Positions 1 through 12,394 of a stretch of 64,000 nt of DNA are shown in pieces. The stretch lies in assembly GCA_023974075.1 (NCBI GenBank), contig CM043791.1:5473829-5537828 (forward strand), in the 5' to 3' direction. Origin of the DNA: Chaenocephalus aceratus (Eukaryota > Chordata > Actinopteri > Perciformes > Channichthyidae). The first letter of the stretch is position 1. Every line of letters begins with the position of its first letter. The position numbers and the translations under genes were made by a program. The notes beneath the pieces were generated by a model. That model did not search any database and was not told where the DNA came from. It saw nothing but the letters and a program-made list of their open reading frames with translations.

Positions 1-1089
1 TGATATTATTCGCTCATTGAGGCTTGTATTTGAGCGCACACCAGAGAACAGTTCATGTCCGTTGGTTGTAGGACAGGAAGGTTCAGTGAGCCTGAACCTC
101 ACTTGGGTATTCTTCAGCTAAAGCTCCCATAGGACTCCCTATGGGACCTCGTCTTTTTATCTTCCTGCCCATGGAGGTAATTATCAGCGTTGTCCCGTAT
201 TTGTGATCCATTAATGAAGCTTTCATCCCTGGCTTTCTGCCTGTGACGAGGCCTGGACCATCTCACCAGAGTAATTAGTGCCAGCAGCATTCACTCACTG
301 GATCGGCCCTCAGCAGGAAGATGATCTGAGGGGGGAGAAAACGGGAGCAGACAGGAGGCCAAGTCCTGAAAGCCTTTGATAGATCCCTCTCCTCTCCGAC
401 TAACCCTTCTCCACGCTAATTCAAGTCGACCTCAGACGCAGAAGCAATGTTGTTTGTGTCCATCAAGTGGAGGATGAGTGATGATAAAGGAGACGAGTCT
501 CTCGCTGAAGCATGCCATGCTTCACTCTCCGTGTTTTGTTTCAGTAGCTCTCTCTGGGGAAGTGCGAGTGGGAATTTGGGAATCATCACTTGAGAGTTCT
601 GCCTTCTTCAATCTCTTGGCGTGAATCCATTGATGCATAATTGATATGTAAGTTTGAGTTACAAGTAAAAGTTTGTGTTCTCTCTTGAGATGCTTTTCTT
701 AGATCTGATAGTTTTGATACTGTATCAACTGAATGATAGTGAGCCATATTGTATGTTATGTGATTCTCTGCAGACATTAATCACAGTGTAATCTTACTTG
801 GTTTATTATTGGAGTTATTATACCTTAACTAGTATAGCATTTTATTTTTATGTTTCTTGTCTTGTGGTTTTATACTGGCTCTATAGACGCTTCAAAATGC
901 TAGATGGGCATCACAAAAAATAACACTAAAATGTTGAATATTCAAAATGAATGACACATGCCTCACAAAGTGAAAGTGTTACCCTTAAAGGTAAGGGATA
1001 GGTTAAAGAAGGATTATGCTTTTGTCTGAAATAATATCTTGTTTTAGTTAAACATAAAGACAATGTTCCCCAGTCATTTCTTGGGAGCT
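1..1089. other. Intergenic DNA, nothing recognised
   Basis: I see no coding signature, RNA gene or repeat end here. Short open frames carry no recognisable motif. The block could be intronic or intergenic. Confidence 0.4.
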
Positions 1090-1395
1090 CTTGTGTTTTT
1101 TACATAGGAATCCTCTTTAAAAAATAGGTGCATGTAAATGGTCTGCAAAGGCTAAAATCCCTGTGTTCCCCCCAGAGTGAAATGTTCTCCCGCACACTTC
1201 CCGGGCGGGAGATCTCTAAGCGTTTGACCAATCACAACAGAGCTGGCCAGCCAATCAGGGCAGACTGGGCTCTGGTTTCAGACAGAGGGTGAAAAGAGGT
1301 GCTGCAGCACAGGCAGTATGAGACAAATAAAGAGCTTTTTGAACATTAAAGCATGGAGACATGTCACAGGAGAGGGACTAAATACTGATATGAAT
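1090..1395. mobile_element. Worn MITE of a common teleost TTAA-type family (partial)
   Basis: The block from TGCAAAGGCTAAAATCC to GTGAAAAGAGGTGCTGCAGC, including TTTGACCAATCACAACAGAG, has the character of a dispersed fish MITE whose intact copies I remember as ending in CCCCTTTAA. The phrase GACCAATCACA also occurs at 23208-23218, next to an end-like sequence CATAATAGGGCCCCTTT. Both termini are eroded here, so the limits are approximate and the Kolobok-type assignment is inference. Confidence 0.4.
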
Positions 1396-3119
1396 TTGTA
1401 GATAAATTGACCTTTTGAAACTTTTACTTTCAGAATTAGTGTGTCTGCACCTCTGTAAAAGAATGACAGCACAATAAGTGACTCCCTGAAATCCACACGT
1501 GAAGGGGGTGGATGAAAACACTATCAGATTTCACTATCCCAACCGTTATCAAACAGCTTTGTCCTCCATCTTTTTTTATTGTGAGTCACTTACAGTTCAC
1601 TGGTGCTGGATTACAATGCCCTGGTTTTAGGTTTCCATTGTGTAATCTGCTCCGGCCACTTCCTCTCACCACAGTCTCAGACAATGATTCACCATATATG
1701 TCATGTAATACAGCGTATGTGTAACAGCAGCTGCTGAGAGCACAGCCTGAGAGAAACACAGGAAACCAGACAGAGATATACAGTATGTGATAATTGTGCT
1801 TGCCAATCTATTTACATTTTTTTGACGAAAACTCAATTAAAAAAGCTTTACAGTTATTTATTCATAACCGCCCTCAATTTACATGTATGTGAAATTGTCT
1901 GGGAAAGGCTCCAACAGCAATAACAGAATAAGGAGCACAGACTATATACATAAAATATATCTTACATTTTAAAGTATATAAAGTGTAAAGCAGGGAATCT
2001 GATTGATGTCGAAGATGTATTAATCTTTTTTTTGCATTACTTACTAATAAAAAACAAAATAATAATAATATTAATACATATTATAAATTCAATAAAACAA
2101 TATAAAAAATAATGAGAAGAATAGTAAAAAGTAAAAGACCAATTCAAAAGTAATGTCACTAATTAAAGGCTAATCTAAAAAAATATAAAAAACATAATAA
2201 TGTGACTCTGAATAATGCCTCACTGTGTTTTTCTGCTGATCGCTGAAGGTGCGGAACAAACATATGTTTTAAACTGAAAATAGCTGCATGCTGCTGGATA
2301 TGAGGCCGATGAGAGCTGTGAGACTGAAGGCTTTAGGTATGAGTCATAAAATAAAGTCAAGCAGAATAAAAAGCTCAGTAAAGGGAGAAAGTCGGTTATA
2401 TTTCTGTCACTAAGTCATTTAGAGTGACAACAATAGTGAATGGCATATTGTTCATGTGTACCATTAAAGCAATCATTATATTATAGTTATTTATCAACTG
2501 AAATCAGAGTTTGACATTGTTGGAGGGTGCTGCTTAGAAAAGTCTGCAATGCATGGCTGCACACACTCCTCTGTGTGTGAGTGTGTGTGTGTGTGTGTGC
2601 GTGTGCGTGCGTTCTTCTCCCTGCCCGGTGACTTCACCTCTGCAGTGTGCTGCCAGCAGCTGAAACACAACCCAGCACGTACAAAGGGAAGAAACTGATC
2701 ACATATTTTCCTGTACTGTGTATCCGCCTCTCCCCCACTGTGCCACATTTAGACTTAAATATGATGCCCACTTGGCCAAAAATGTCCTGCCGGAAAAAAA
2801 AACACTGTGATTTCAAGCCAAAAACAGAACAGACTCTGCTCCTGCTTTACAAATGGTCGTTTTTATAAGAAGACATGAAGTGGGTGTGTGTTTGACCGTG
2901 GTGTTAGGACATGGTGGGGTGCTACCATAAATTCCTCCCAGATGAATACAAAATGGAAGAATTGGATCATCATGTGGTGCTATAAGTTGAAGATGTGGTG
3001 AGAACAAAATGTACAATATGGGAGAGTACACCCTTTCCTGAGGAATGATGAAAATCGTGGCACAAGTGAGCTGGCTGCTTCAGTATTGGACCATAGTAAT
3101 GTTGCTAGGTAACCTTAAC
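1396..3119. other. AT-rich intergenic DNA
   Basis: AT-rich sequence around 1800-2200, a short TG-rich microsatellite near 2573-2612, and no credible coding region. Confidence 0.4.
2573..2612. repeat. (TG)n microsatellite, imperfect
   Basis: Interrupted TG dinucleotide run with GTGCG variants at its end. Confidence 0.8.
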
Positions 3120-3400
3120 ACAGTGTTTCTCAAAGTGGGGGGTGGCGCAGAGGCATGACAAGGGGGACCAGGAGGAAAAAGTGTTTAAAAAAAAGACATA
3201 TCGAAAATATATCAAAAATAATATGATACAGTACAGTACAAGTACGTCTGGTTCAAGCTCGGCTCTGTGTGTGTGTGGAACGAGACATTTTGTGTGCGTG
3301 CGCGCGCGCGAGAGAGCGCACCGGTACCGGAGATCGTTGTTGTTAGCTTCTGGTGCTAGCGAGCAAGTGGCTGGGTCTCAAATGTTTTGGTCACGATTAA
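3120..3400 (+). mobile_element. hAT-like element, left end only
   Basis: It begins with CAGTGTTTCTCAAAGTGGGG, a typical hAT terminus. Inside, TTGTTGTTAGCTTCTGGTGC resembles the interior of the hAT elements at 6348-7281 and 36273-36870. No matching right terminus was found, so this is a fragment with an uncertain end. Confidence 0.45.
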
Positions 3401-3430
3401 TGTAAACAATTATTTCCGAGGCACACATTA

Positions 3431-3459
3431 TCATCATCATCATCATCATCATCATCATT
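3431..3459. repeat. (ATC)n microsatellite
   Basis: About nine consecutive ATC/TCA units. Confidence 0.85.
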
Positions 3460-4400
3460 ATAGTTATACAAAAATAAGAGAATAAATGAAAAACAGATAT
3501 GAAATACTATATGACAGTAAAAAAAGACTAAAGTTTAAAAGGGGAGTGATTTGTAAAATATCCATAAAGAAATAGAAATCTGTTTACAGTTCTGTTTCAT
3601 ATGGATGTTGAGAGATGTATCCATAGATCGCTTAATGTTTGTTCTTCATGCTTATATATTGGACTATTGTGACTCACTCTGCGGTTGAAACAGGCGGTGC
3701 ATGAATGCGGTTTTGCGGTAAGTGAAATTTGAGTACTTTATTTATGTGTTAATGATTTTAATCAGCTACGTAATGAATGTTAAGGCTTGGGTTAGCGTGT
3801 AGCGAGTGGTAGCTACATCGGTGCTAACGATGCTAATCGTAGTCTCCAAGTTAAAACCATAGACTGTATATATAAAGGTTAAAATGAAATAGACAAGTGT
3901 TAAGCGTTAAGTGGGATAATACTGTTGAACAAACGGCTTCTGTTTGAGGTTGATAGAATAAGGTCATCCTTGTAACTTAGAGAGATATTTTATTATGTGT
4001 AGGAACTGTATGCATCGCTCAGGTTAATTTAAATTGGCTATGCTCAAGTATGTAGACAAGCTAATATCGAAGTAGTGTATGTGAAATCAACCACACAATA
4101 AGATGTGTGTATATTACAATTATTAATGTCATATTTCAAGATGATTACTTAGATATTACAATATGGTTGGTTGAGCTGGAGTTCATTATTGAGCTTACAC
4201 GTTAACGTCACAGTCATCTGAGGAACGAACCCAAACCTTGTTGTTTTTATTAATTGCATTACCAAATGGGTATCAAATAAACAGTAAGCATTGGTAACAC
4301 AACTTCCAAAGTTACAGTAAAATAAAAAGGACCCTGACTCGGACAATACACAATCCAACATGTTCAACAGAAGAGAATCAGTTATATTGTTTGTACACAT
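3460..4400. other. Unassigned DNA with possible 5' exon signals
   Basis: A GCG/GTAAGTG donor-like site lies near 3715. A fragment CCATAGACTGTATATATAAA occurs near 3858; a similar CATAGACTGTAAATGGACG phrase is found on the minus strand near 14760. No protein domain is visible. It may be the 5' flank of the old nested element that continues to about 13.1 kb. Confidence 0.25.
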
Positions 4401-4408
4401 GGTACTTT

Positions 4409-4411
<3 letters not shown>

Positions 4412-4446
<35 letters not shown>
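4412..4446. repeat. (AT)n microsatellite
   Basis: Uninterrupted AT dinucleotide run. Confidence 0.85.
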
Positions 4447-4989
4447 TGTATATCTGTTTGTTTAAGGTGTCCAGGTGATGCAGACTGACTGGACCAGAGA
4501 GTGAGACTCCTCACAGCAGTGAACTTCAGCACAGGTACAAAGACTCTTTTTTCATATTGTACAAAGAATCAAGAAATATATTGGTTTAAATAAATGAAGT
4601 ATTGACTTGAATACACTGATATACATTCCATTAAACAATACTAAATACTAGATAACCTACACATCAGTTAAGTTGTTAACAAGCAATATGACTTTGTCAG
4701 CTTTCTAATTTAATGTATTGAAGGCAAAGATATTTAACACATAGTGAGAACTGCTACTATTTATCTCTCAATATTGTCTGAAAAAACGTGGTAAAAGTTA
4801 TTCTTTCAGTGAGACAACAGAGCAAGCTTCTACAGTTGCACTACGTTTTGATAACAGTTAAATATTATTTTGATAATAAAATATATTTCAATGTTGATGA
4901 ACTTCATACTGTTCATTCATAATCTGATTGTCTTTGTAGCTCACTGTTGAAATAACAAAAATAAATTACAATTACAAAATAATTATATC

Positions 4990-5225
4990 GTCACGTTCTT
5001 AAACTAATGACCTAAGTCATATTTTGGAGAAAATGTTTTTTTTGCCTAAATCATCTTTTCTTGATGCTGACCACCTCTGGTAAAATTGCCTACATCCTTA
5101 TTGAAAAGAAAGTGCTGTTCCTACCCTGATAGTATAATGGCCTATGTCAAGAGTGTGACTTAGGCAATATATATTTTTAAAAGATAATTGCTTAAATCAC
5201 ATTGTCTTGTAGGCAATTTGACAAG
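4990..5225. repeat. Left cluster of GCCTAAGTCA-like motifs
   Basis: Degenerate copies of GCCTAAGTCA appear as GACCTAAGTCAT, GCCTAAATCAT, GGCCTATGTCA, TGACTTAGGC and GCTTAAATCA. The same motif recurs four times at 12975-13070. Such subterminal clusters are usual for DNA-transposon ends, so they may mark an old element that has been opened up by the insertions between the clusters. Confidence 0.5.
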
Positions 5226-5340
5226 CTTTACAAAATGGCTGCTTCAAGAAGAAAGAAAAACTAACAGATAAATTAAGTTATTTTCATGGTTCAGGGCTTG
5301 TCCCCTGTTGGTAAGTGATGTTTACTATACTATAGGCTAG

Positions 5341-6250
5341 TAGGGCTGTCCCGAATACTATTTTTCAGGCTCCGGATATTCGGTAGTAATCAGCAGCGAA
5401 TATTCGAATATTCGGTGCGGAGATTTTTTTTTTCTAAAATGTTTTTTTCCAAAAGGTTTCATAACACGCTCCGAATCCGAGACACCTGACAACACGCTGT
5501 TAAGCAGAAGCGCAGAAAGAGCATACTATTACGATTTATATTTATTTATTGTCTCAGAACTCGCATACATTAAAACTAAATGTGTCCTCTGCATTTAACC
5601 CAGCCGCAGTGGAGCGCCCGGGGACCAAATCTGGTTGAAGATACAAAACACATATTTCTGTTATAATAACAATACTTTTAATAACATAGCCGTAACAATA
5701 GGCCTAACAGTGTAACCCTTGTTACCGATACAGTACAAAGTATTTAAATAAATGAAGAACGAAAAATAAATGAACAAACTGTATGCCAATAATTGCCTTA
5801 GCCCCAGATGCTCCCACATTGCTCCTATTATTTTCACTATTCAGATACAATTGAAAAAATAAGATAAAAAAACAATTCGGTTGCTTGCTTGCAACTATTT
5901 TCCAAGCAAAGTAAGTGCACATTTTTATCATGCAACATTACTGTTTAAACGGCGGATAAAGCAGCTTCATCATGGCAAGTTGACAACAGCTAAGCTAAGC
6001 TAGGCTACTACTTACAGCATCCAGGTGACTTTTCAGAGTTGTTGTGCCACCGTGGTAGGCCAGTTTCTTGTCGCATATTTGGCACACTGCCTTCTACTTA
6101 CCGTCGTCCAATTTAAAATGGTCCCACACAGCTGAAGTCTTCGGCATTTTGTGTTCAGGTGTGTGAAACGAGGTGAAGCGAGGTGAAGCGTGCCGTTTGC
6201 GTTCGTGACTGTGAGTGAACGCGATGGCAGGAGCACAGGCTGAGATTGTA
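5341..6250 (-). mobile_element. hAT (Ac-like) transposon fragment with BED-finger exon
   Basis: The left terminus TAGGGCTGTCCCGAATACT is hAT-like and is followed by repeated AATATTCG subterminal motifs. Near the other side, the minus strand encodes a BED zinc finger, so the element's gene reads right to left. The right terminus is not visible; a second hAT is inserted into the AT repeat at 6340. Confidence 0.6.
6016..6147 (-). pseudogene. Broken BED zinc-finger exon of a hAT transposase
   Basis: From the ATG complementary to 6145-6147 the minus strand encodes MPKTSAVWDHFKLDDGK, then an in-frame TAG, then KAVCQICDKKLAYHGGTTT and LKSHLDA. The Trp, the CxxC pair and the distal His fit the BED finger at the N-terminus of Ac-like hAT transposases, which binds transposon ends. 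The exon stops at GCT/GTAAGT, a good splice donor (complement 6011-6015), so the next exons should lie to the left; none was recognised between 5341 and 6010. The internal stop makes this copy inactive. Confidence 0.7.
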
Positions 6251-6759
6251 TATATTTCCGCATTTTAACAGTGCAATTCAAAAGTATAAATATAGTATAT
6301 GAATATGGCAATTTCGCCTTTATTGATATATATATATATATATATATTAGGGCTGTCAAGTTAACGCGTTAATAACGTGTAACGCCATTTTTTTTTAACG
6401 CCACTAATCTTTTTAACGCGATTAGCGCATATGTATTTTTTTCCTCGGCCGCCCCGTAGTTTCAGAGCGCATCGAGTTTAAAATACCATCTACAAGCTGA
6501 TGCTGACAGCCCCGCTCCTGCTGCCTGCTTGCGGCAGACCATACTTCCACGCTCACCGGCAGGCACCGACTGGCCATCGGGAGGACCGGGAGGGTGTGTG
6601 TGTGTGTGGCTCGAGCGAGAGAGAGACCTTACGTGTATTGTTGTTGTTAGCATCTGGTGCTATCTAGCTGCGCTAACGGATATAAGGAGCTGTTTAAATG
6701 AAAACAGAGGAGCGACATTTCACCGACAACTGCGCCGAGCACTTGACTTTATGCAGGTA

Positions 6760-6864
6760 GCCAGACAGTGGGACATTGTACGAAAAGTCAGCACACTCAG
6801 CACGGATAGTGCGTGCAACATGATTGCAGCGTCCAGTCAGCTCCCGTTCGAGCATATGCCTTGA
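6760..6864 (+). pseudogene. hAT transposase fragment (catalytic-core segment)
   Basis: The plus strand reads RQWDIVRKVSTLSTDSACNM followed by IAASSQLPFEHMP and a stop. This resembles the hAT transposase segment around the second catalytic Asp (consensus like VTDNAxNMxxA...L...H). Only about 35 residues survive, so the element is non-autonomous. The related element at 36 kb carries the same piece, which shows that the fragment was part of the element before it spread. Confidence 0.6.
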
Positions 6865-6885
6865 GTTGCACATAGCTCCAACGAA

Positions 6886-6915
6886 CACACACACACACAC
6901 ATACCCACACACACA

Positions 6916-6977
<62 letters not shown>
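6886..6977. repeat. (AC)n microsatellite inside the hAT element
   Basis: Nearly pure AC run with two ATACCC interruptions at its left side. The copy at 36 kb has an AC/GT run at the same internal position. Confidence 0.9.
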
Positions 6978-6978
<1 letters not shown>

Positions 6979-7405
6979 TGTATTGTATTATTGTATGAGA
7001 GGTTCCAGGTTGAATTGAGGCGAATATTTGTAATGTTCAAAGGTTGTTGTGTTTAATATTCATGAGAATATTTGTCATTGTTCAAATGATAATAAACATT
7101 TGCATAAAGCATATTTGTCCACTCATATGTTGATAAGAGTATTCAAAACTAGAAAAATATTCCTCTAAGGTACATTTAGAACAGATAAAAAATGTGCGAT
7201 TAATTTGCGATTAATCGCGATTAACTATGGACAATCATGCGATTAATCGCGATTAAATATTTTAATCGACTGACAGCCCTAATATATATCCTTGAAAGAA
7301 CCATTACACTGGCTGAACAAAGATACCATCGACCATCACGAACAAGTGGCAGAACCGCCAACTACATCTCCACCTAAGAGTGGCAAAAATGCAAAGCTGG
7401 AAATG

Positions 7406-10179
7406 CAACACACTCTCACTCCCTAAGCGTCCAATAGCGACGTTTGGTCAGTGTCCGTGGCGTCCAATTGTGACGCTCCTAGGCTCCTTCAGCGTCATAA
7501 AGGGACGCAAATAGCTTTCAACTGATTGCAATGTATTCCCATCTGCGTCGGGATTTGACGCTCATGGAAGCACAGCATTCGTTTATGTCGGCTGCCCTTA
7601 GAGGCAATGTGAGCGTCCATTCCCATTGGATAACGGAGAATTGTACACCCGGAAGTAAGTATTCCTCTTACTGTCGATTGATTTTACAGTGATATCTGCA
7701 CTACTCATCGACTAAAAAACACCAGATTATCCTTGTTAATTACACAACATTGATTGGTTTAAATTGTGTGCAATGCTTTTGTATTTTTCCCCTTCGATTC
7801 GGAGAAACAAATATTTTTTCTGAGTAAAGGATGGCAGAAGACACTACACTACCCAGAATCCCCAACTATCGTTTGGACTACACCATGTGCTCTGTTTGAC
7901 AAACCCCGTTTTTTTCACCATTCATTCTGATGGCTGGCGTCTATGTCACATGATCTTCAAATTTCTCCCTGCAGAAAAAGAAAACATGGCCGAACTTCGT
8001 TTTATTCTAGGTGGAAAATGCCTATTTTAAAGTTAGTTTGGCCATTAAAATGCATTTTGATGTCATTTGATGCGAGAAATATGAGTTGTTATTTCAGATT
8101 ATGTGTGCAGTGGATGTACATGATCTTTAGTTTGCTAGTAATTACGAAGATTACTTCAGGAAATCGCAACGTTTTCATTGTTACCAAGGTGGTTGCTAGG
8201 AACGCTGCTATCGATATTATTTCTGTTATGTTGTGTAACTGTTTAATGGTGTTATCTTTATTGCTACCCCCTTCCCCGTCAATGTATAGTGTTGGTCCAC
8301 AGCCTAAACATATTAGTTTAACAAAATCCGCATCTAAAGATAGCCTACGTTATTTCCCCCCTGTGCAATTCCAGTCTCACATCTCACAGCACATTGTCAT
8401 TAACAAATACCGGAAACAGACCGAAAACATTTTTAAAAAATAATAATAATACTTTATTCCGAGTGTGCTTGCTTTTCTCTTTGAAAGTCATCACATAACG
8501 GCATTGTAATACACGATTCGGCTGCATTACATATTACATATCTGCCGTAGTTCTGTATTTATATAGCCCTGATTAAAGACAAACATGAGGAACTGAAAAC
8601 GTGACGTGGATCATAAATATATCAGCCATTACACAACATCTTACATTTCTTTTCACACAATACGTCTCCTTGCAGTATCAACACTAATTCGGCTCACTTT
8701 TATATTTGATCCAATTGGTAGATAGGCTGTATTTACACCATAAAGGTGCACAGCTGATATAAAGGGACACCTGGTGGTTAAAGCATGTTATTGAATTTAA
8801 TTATTTTTATTATTAGATATTAATACGATCCCTATAAAGTATATTCATTACTCGTTATTCTCTACTAATAGTTAATTAAAGACTGTATATAATGACTATT
8901 TTGCACATCCCTTTCAAGATTTTCTAAGGTTTATTGACATATCATATAGGCCTACCCAACTGTGGTGTAGTTCTGCACTGAATGAAAAACTTGGGTTGCA
9001 GGTTCCTCAATAGTGCATTACAAGACATCTATCAATATTTGTGCATACCTCCAGCAATGTTAACTATGTTGAAGCACTTATTTTAACTGATATTATACAT
9101 AATGTATTATACTCTTATAAGATGTATGTAGATATTTCATCTCCGGCCTTGTCAGGTATTGAACAATCAATAAATAAAGAACACAGAATTGTTGAATATA
9201 AAACACATAATTTGTGTGATTATACTAAATGATTTTCAAATAAACACAACTGCATATTTAACTGTTACACATGCTGATGTAACGCAAATGTTCCAACTTG
9301 GGATCAATAAAGTATATCTTATCTTAAGCTGATCGATGGCTACTGCCATATTTGCAAAATGTGCCTCTGAACCTTGACAAGTGCATGTTTCAGGCGTATC
9401 AATTAATGTAATGTAATGTTATCACAGGGGTCACACACATAAGACCAGCTGTTAAATAAAGCTCTTCTGACCTTAGCTGGCATGTGGGTATATATATTAA
9501 TACTGCCCATAATGGGCACAAGCAATTTTCACCCATTTATTAATTATATGTTTTAAATGTGAGTGTTTCCTGTCCCCTAAACCTCCAGGGATGTACACAG
9601 TTTAATACTGGCAACTTCTTATTATGGGAAATACGAAAACGTCTTTTAAAACTACAACTCCCAGTAGAGACGTGCCATTGAGAACATGTTGCGAAACAGA
9701 ATAGCCAGCATGTGTAGTTCTGGGGACGGGGTGGGGGAGGGGGGACGCGGTGGACCCGTTCAAATCCAGTTTTGGACAGTCTGCCGTGGTTCCATCCCAT
9801 TTCAAGTGCTGTTCGAGAATCGGCTTAACCCTCGGAGCACACTCTCCAATCACAGAGCTTGAGGACTATCACGGGGTTTGTCAAACAGAGCACATGGCGT
9901 AGTCCAAATGATAGCTGGGGATTCTGGGTAGTGTAGTGTCTTCTGCCATCCTTTACTCCTGGGAATGGACGCTCACATTACCTTTAAGGGCAGCCGACAC
10001 AAACGAATGCCGTGCTTCCATGAGCGTCACATCCCCACGCAGATGGGAATACATTGCAATCAGTTGAAAGCTATTTGCGTCCCTTTATGACGCTGAAGGA
10101 GCCTAGGAGCGTCACAATTGGACGCCACGGACACTGACCAAACGTCGCTATTGGACGCTTAGGGAGTGAGAGTGTGTTG
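7406..10179. mobile_element. Long-inverted-repeat DNA transposon, copy 1
   Basis: The ends CAACACACTCTCAC and GTGAGAGTGTGTTG begin inverted arms of 220 bp (7406-7625 against 9960-10179). After a 196-bp unmatched stretch in the left arm (7626-7821), a second arm pair follows (7822-7908 against 9872-9959). The target duplication GGAAATG lies at 7399-7405 and 10180-10186. The core shares blocks with the element at 60957-63939. A 7-bp duplication and long arms do not fit hAT, Tc1, Harbinger or piggyBac; Mutator-like or another superfamily is possible. I found no transposase inside. Confidence 0.85.
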
Positions 10180-10317
10180 GGAAATGGCTGTTGCAGATTT
10201 CCTTAAGGACTGGTTGAAGGATCTACCCACTATTGATTCAAACTACTCCCTACAAAGACAAGAAGTTCCTTCACCCAGGCACAACCATCTCCCAACTATA
10301 TCGGGAATATCAACAGG

Positions 10318-12394
10318 CAGTGTTGGGTGTAACGCGTTACAAAAGTAACAGAGTTACAGTGATATATTACTTTTTGCTGTAACAAAGTAATGTAACGCAT
10401 TACTAATGAAATGTGGGTAATATATTACCCGTTACAATGCTCAGTAACGCAGTTACAACACATTTTAACCCGAAATTAAATGGTGCGAGACATTCCGACA
10501 CCAGACAAATTGTGCGGGTAGTAGATTAGTAAACCTGGTGTGTTTACCCTTCAGGCTTCGCATCTGGATCTTCGGGGCAGTTGAATGTTATGCACCCTCT
10601 ATTCAAAAAAGAGAACGGAGCGAAAAATACTAACAATAAATTGTGTCAGGTGCGCGTGTCCTGCTCCGCTGCGCGTGCATCATTTCCAAAGTGCTTCCAC
10701 AGCAGTGACACACATCTGTGGATAATCATTTATACGAAAATGGTTAAAGCAACCATCACTAAACGCCAGCAACACTGCATCTACTGCAGACAGTAGCAAC
10801 GGATCAGATGGGAACATCACGTTACCCTCCGTTGTGGACACTAGCTTACTCCCGCCTGACTCGCCGCCCTCAACCCCGGAGCAGCACTCTTCGTTGCCCG
10901 AAACTACGCCGCCCCTCTGCGGCCCGCAGGTGCCAGGATACCACGGCAAAACAGAGCCTGCCCAGGTATATCTAAACAAGTACCCGCCTGTACAGTGGGG
11001 TTAGGTGGTCATTTTGCAGCTCGTGGTATACAAATAGACAAGGGCTGGAATATTCATGTGAAAATAGTGCCATATTCTGCTATGCCTGTAGAAATGTTGG
11101 GTCAAAAATAATGCATACAATAGCACAGATGCCTTCACCACGAATGGCTACAAAACGATCTCATATCCCAAGCTTATCAACGAGCTAATGTTGCAGCTGA
11201 AATATTCTCCAGGTCACAAAGTCAACCTCACATGATGATGTGATACCAGTTTTCAAGCACAGTAAATATTCTCTTCCCAGAGTATATGATGGGACCAAAG
11301 TGATGATTTAGGCTACATGGTTTTAATAATACTTTTGCTTTTCAATGTTTGCCATTTCAAACCATGAGCTGGTTTAAATAATATTTGCCTTGATTTACAA
11401 TATCTTCTCATTTGTTTTATCAGTACAGTTTTGAAGCTTTTGTGCTTTTCTTTGCCACAGTCCACTTTGGACTATATGAAATATTTCAGGATTGCACTTT
11501 TAACTCACTTGAAATGTTCTCACTTGCTTGGTTTCAAAACATAACAAATGCCATAATCTGTTCATTGGGGACCATCAATGCTATTTTTCATTGCTGTTGC
11601 CGGCCACTATTGCTCATGTAAACCTGCTACTGCTGCGCCCCCTGTAATCTCACAGGCACCCTGAGTCATTTTTTTCTGGAACCGGGCCTGTACACGGCCA
11701 ATACTAAACAAACTACAGAGCCCATTCCGTGTCCTTTTAGTGTTTACTTCCTGTCTGCCTTCTTCTGGGGATTTATCTGACGTCCAGCGCTCCGTCTTTT
11801 AACCTCTTTTCCTTTCTCTTTACCTAGCCATTCTTTTGCGGTTACTTTGGTGAAAGTAACTAAAAAAGTAACTAAAGTAGTGTAACTCATTACATTTCAG
11901 AGACAGTAATTTTGTAATGTAACTTATTACTTTCAAAAGAGAGTAATACATAATATGTAATTGTTACGTGCCGTAGTGTGTGTGTGGTTGTGTGTGTGTG
12001 TTTTCCTCTCTCTCCCTCTGATTGTCCGCAGGTGCAGCCTCTCCCCAGGTGATCCTAATCGACAATCAGGGCTTCCATATAGGACCGGAGGAGGACGGCA
12101 GTGAGGCCCTTCTTTCTCTCCTTCTCGTCTGGCTGCATGTGTGCAGCATGTCTCTGTGTGAGACCCAACATAGTTGTGTGATGTTTATTGTAGTCTTGTT
12201 TTGTAATTTGGCTGGTGAGCCGCCTTACTTATTTTCTAATTAAAACCTCACTTAAACTCCTTCAGCATTGAGTTTCCTCTCCTTTCTCTCTCGTCTGGCT
12301 ATCTTGTGTGTCGCTACTTCCCTTGGTACCCCTAGCTCTACAAGGGAACGTAACAGTAATATATTACATTTTGGAAGTAACTTGCCCAACACTG
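10318..12394. mobile_element. hAT element with 8-bp target duplication
   Basis: Termini CAGTGTTGGGTGTAACGC and, at the right, GTTACTT-type repeats ending in CTTGCCCAACACTG. The 8-bp duplication TCAACAGG is at 10310-10317 and 12395-12402. Subterminal GTAAC/GTTAC motifs are dense at both ends. The middle has a coding-like stretch around 10580-10980, proline- and serine-rich (SLLPPDSPPSTPEQHSS), but no intact transposase. A solo LTR is inserted near the right end. Confidence 0.85.
11962..12355 (+). mobile_element. Solo LTR (Gypsy-like) inside the hAT element
   Basis: The 394-bp unit starts TGTTACGTGCCG and ends GGGAACGTAACA, with the canonical TG...CA and a 7-bp inverted end (TGTTACG/CGTAACA). 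The 5-bp duplication GTAAT is at 11957-11961 and 12356-12360. There is no internal retroviral-type sequence, so it is a recombination remnant. Strand is assigned only tentatively, from the TAATTAAAACC polyadenylation-like site toward its right end. Confidence 0.85.

Larger units (their letters stand above)
6348..7281 (+). mobile_element. hAT element with 8-bp target duplication
   Basis: Termini TAGGGCTGTCAAGT and its partner GACTGACAGCCCTA form terminal inverted repeats. The 8-bp target duplication ATATATAT is at 6340-6347 and 7282-7289. Subterminal sequences are rich in AACGCG and ATTAATCGCGATTAA palindromes. The interior holds a transposase remnant (6760-6864) and a long (AC)n run. A second copy in reverse orientation lies at 36273-36870. 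Confidence 0.85.

Noticed and set aside
4467..4535. Possible untranslated exon between a GTGTCCAG acceptor and a CAG/GTACAA donor
   Set aside because: It resembles 5' exons I have seen in fish multigene families, but no coding exon follows before the nested transposons, so I do not call a gene.
6886..6977. Cys/Val and Thr/His repeat proteins over AC runs
   Set aside because: These frames are only translations of dinucleotide repeats; the same applies at 12531-12655 and 43985-44068.
7943..8443. 166-codon open frame on the plus strand
   Set aside because: It lies inside the long-arm transposon, has no recognisable domain, and the related element at 60957-63939 lacks this segment. Composition suggests chance.
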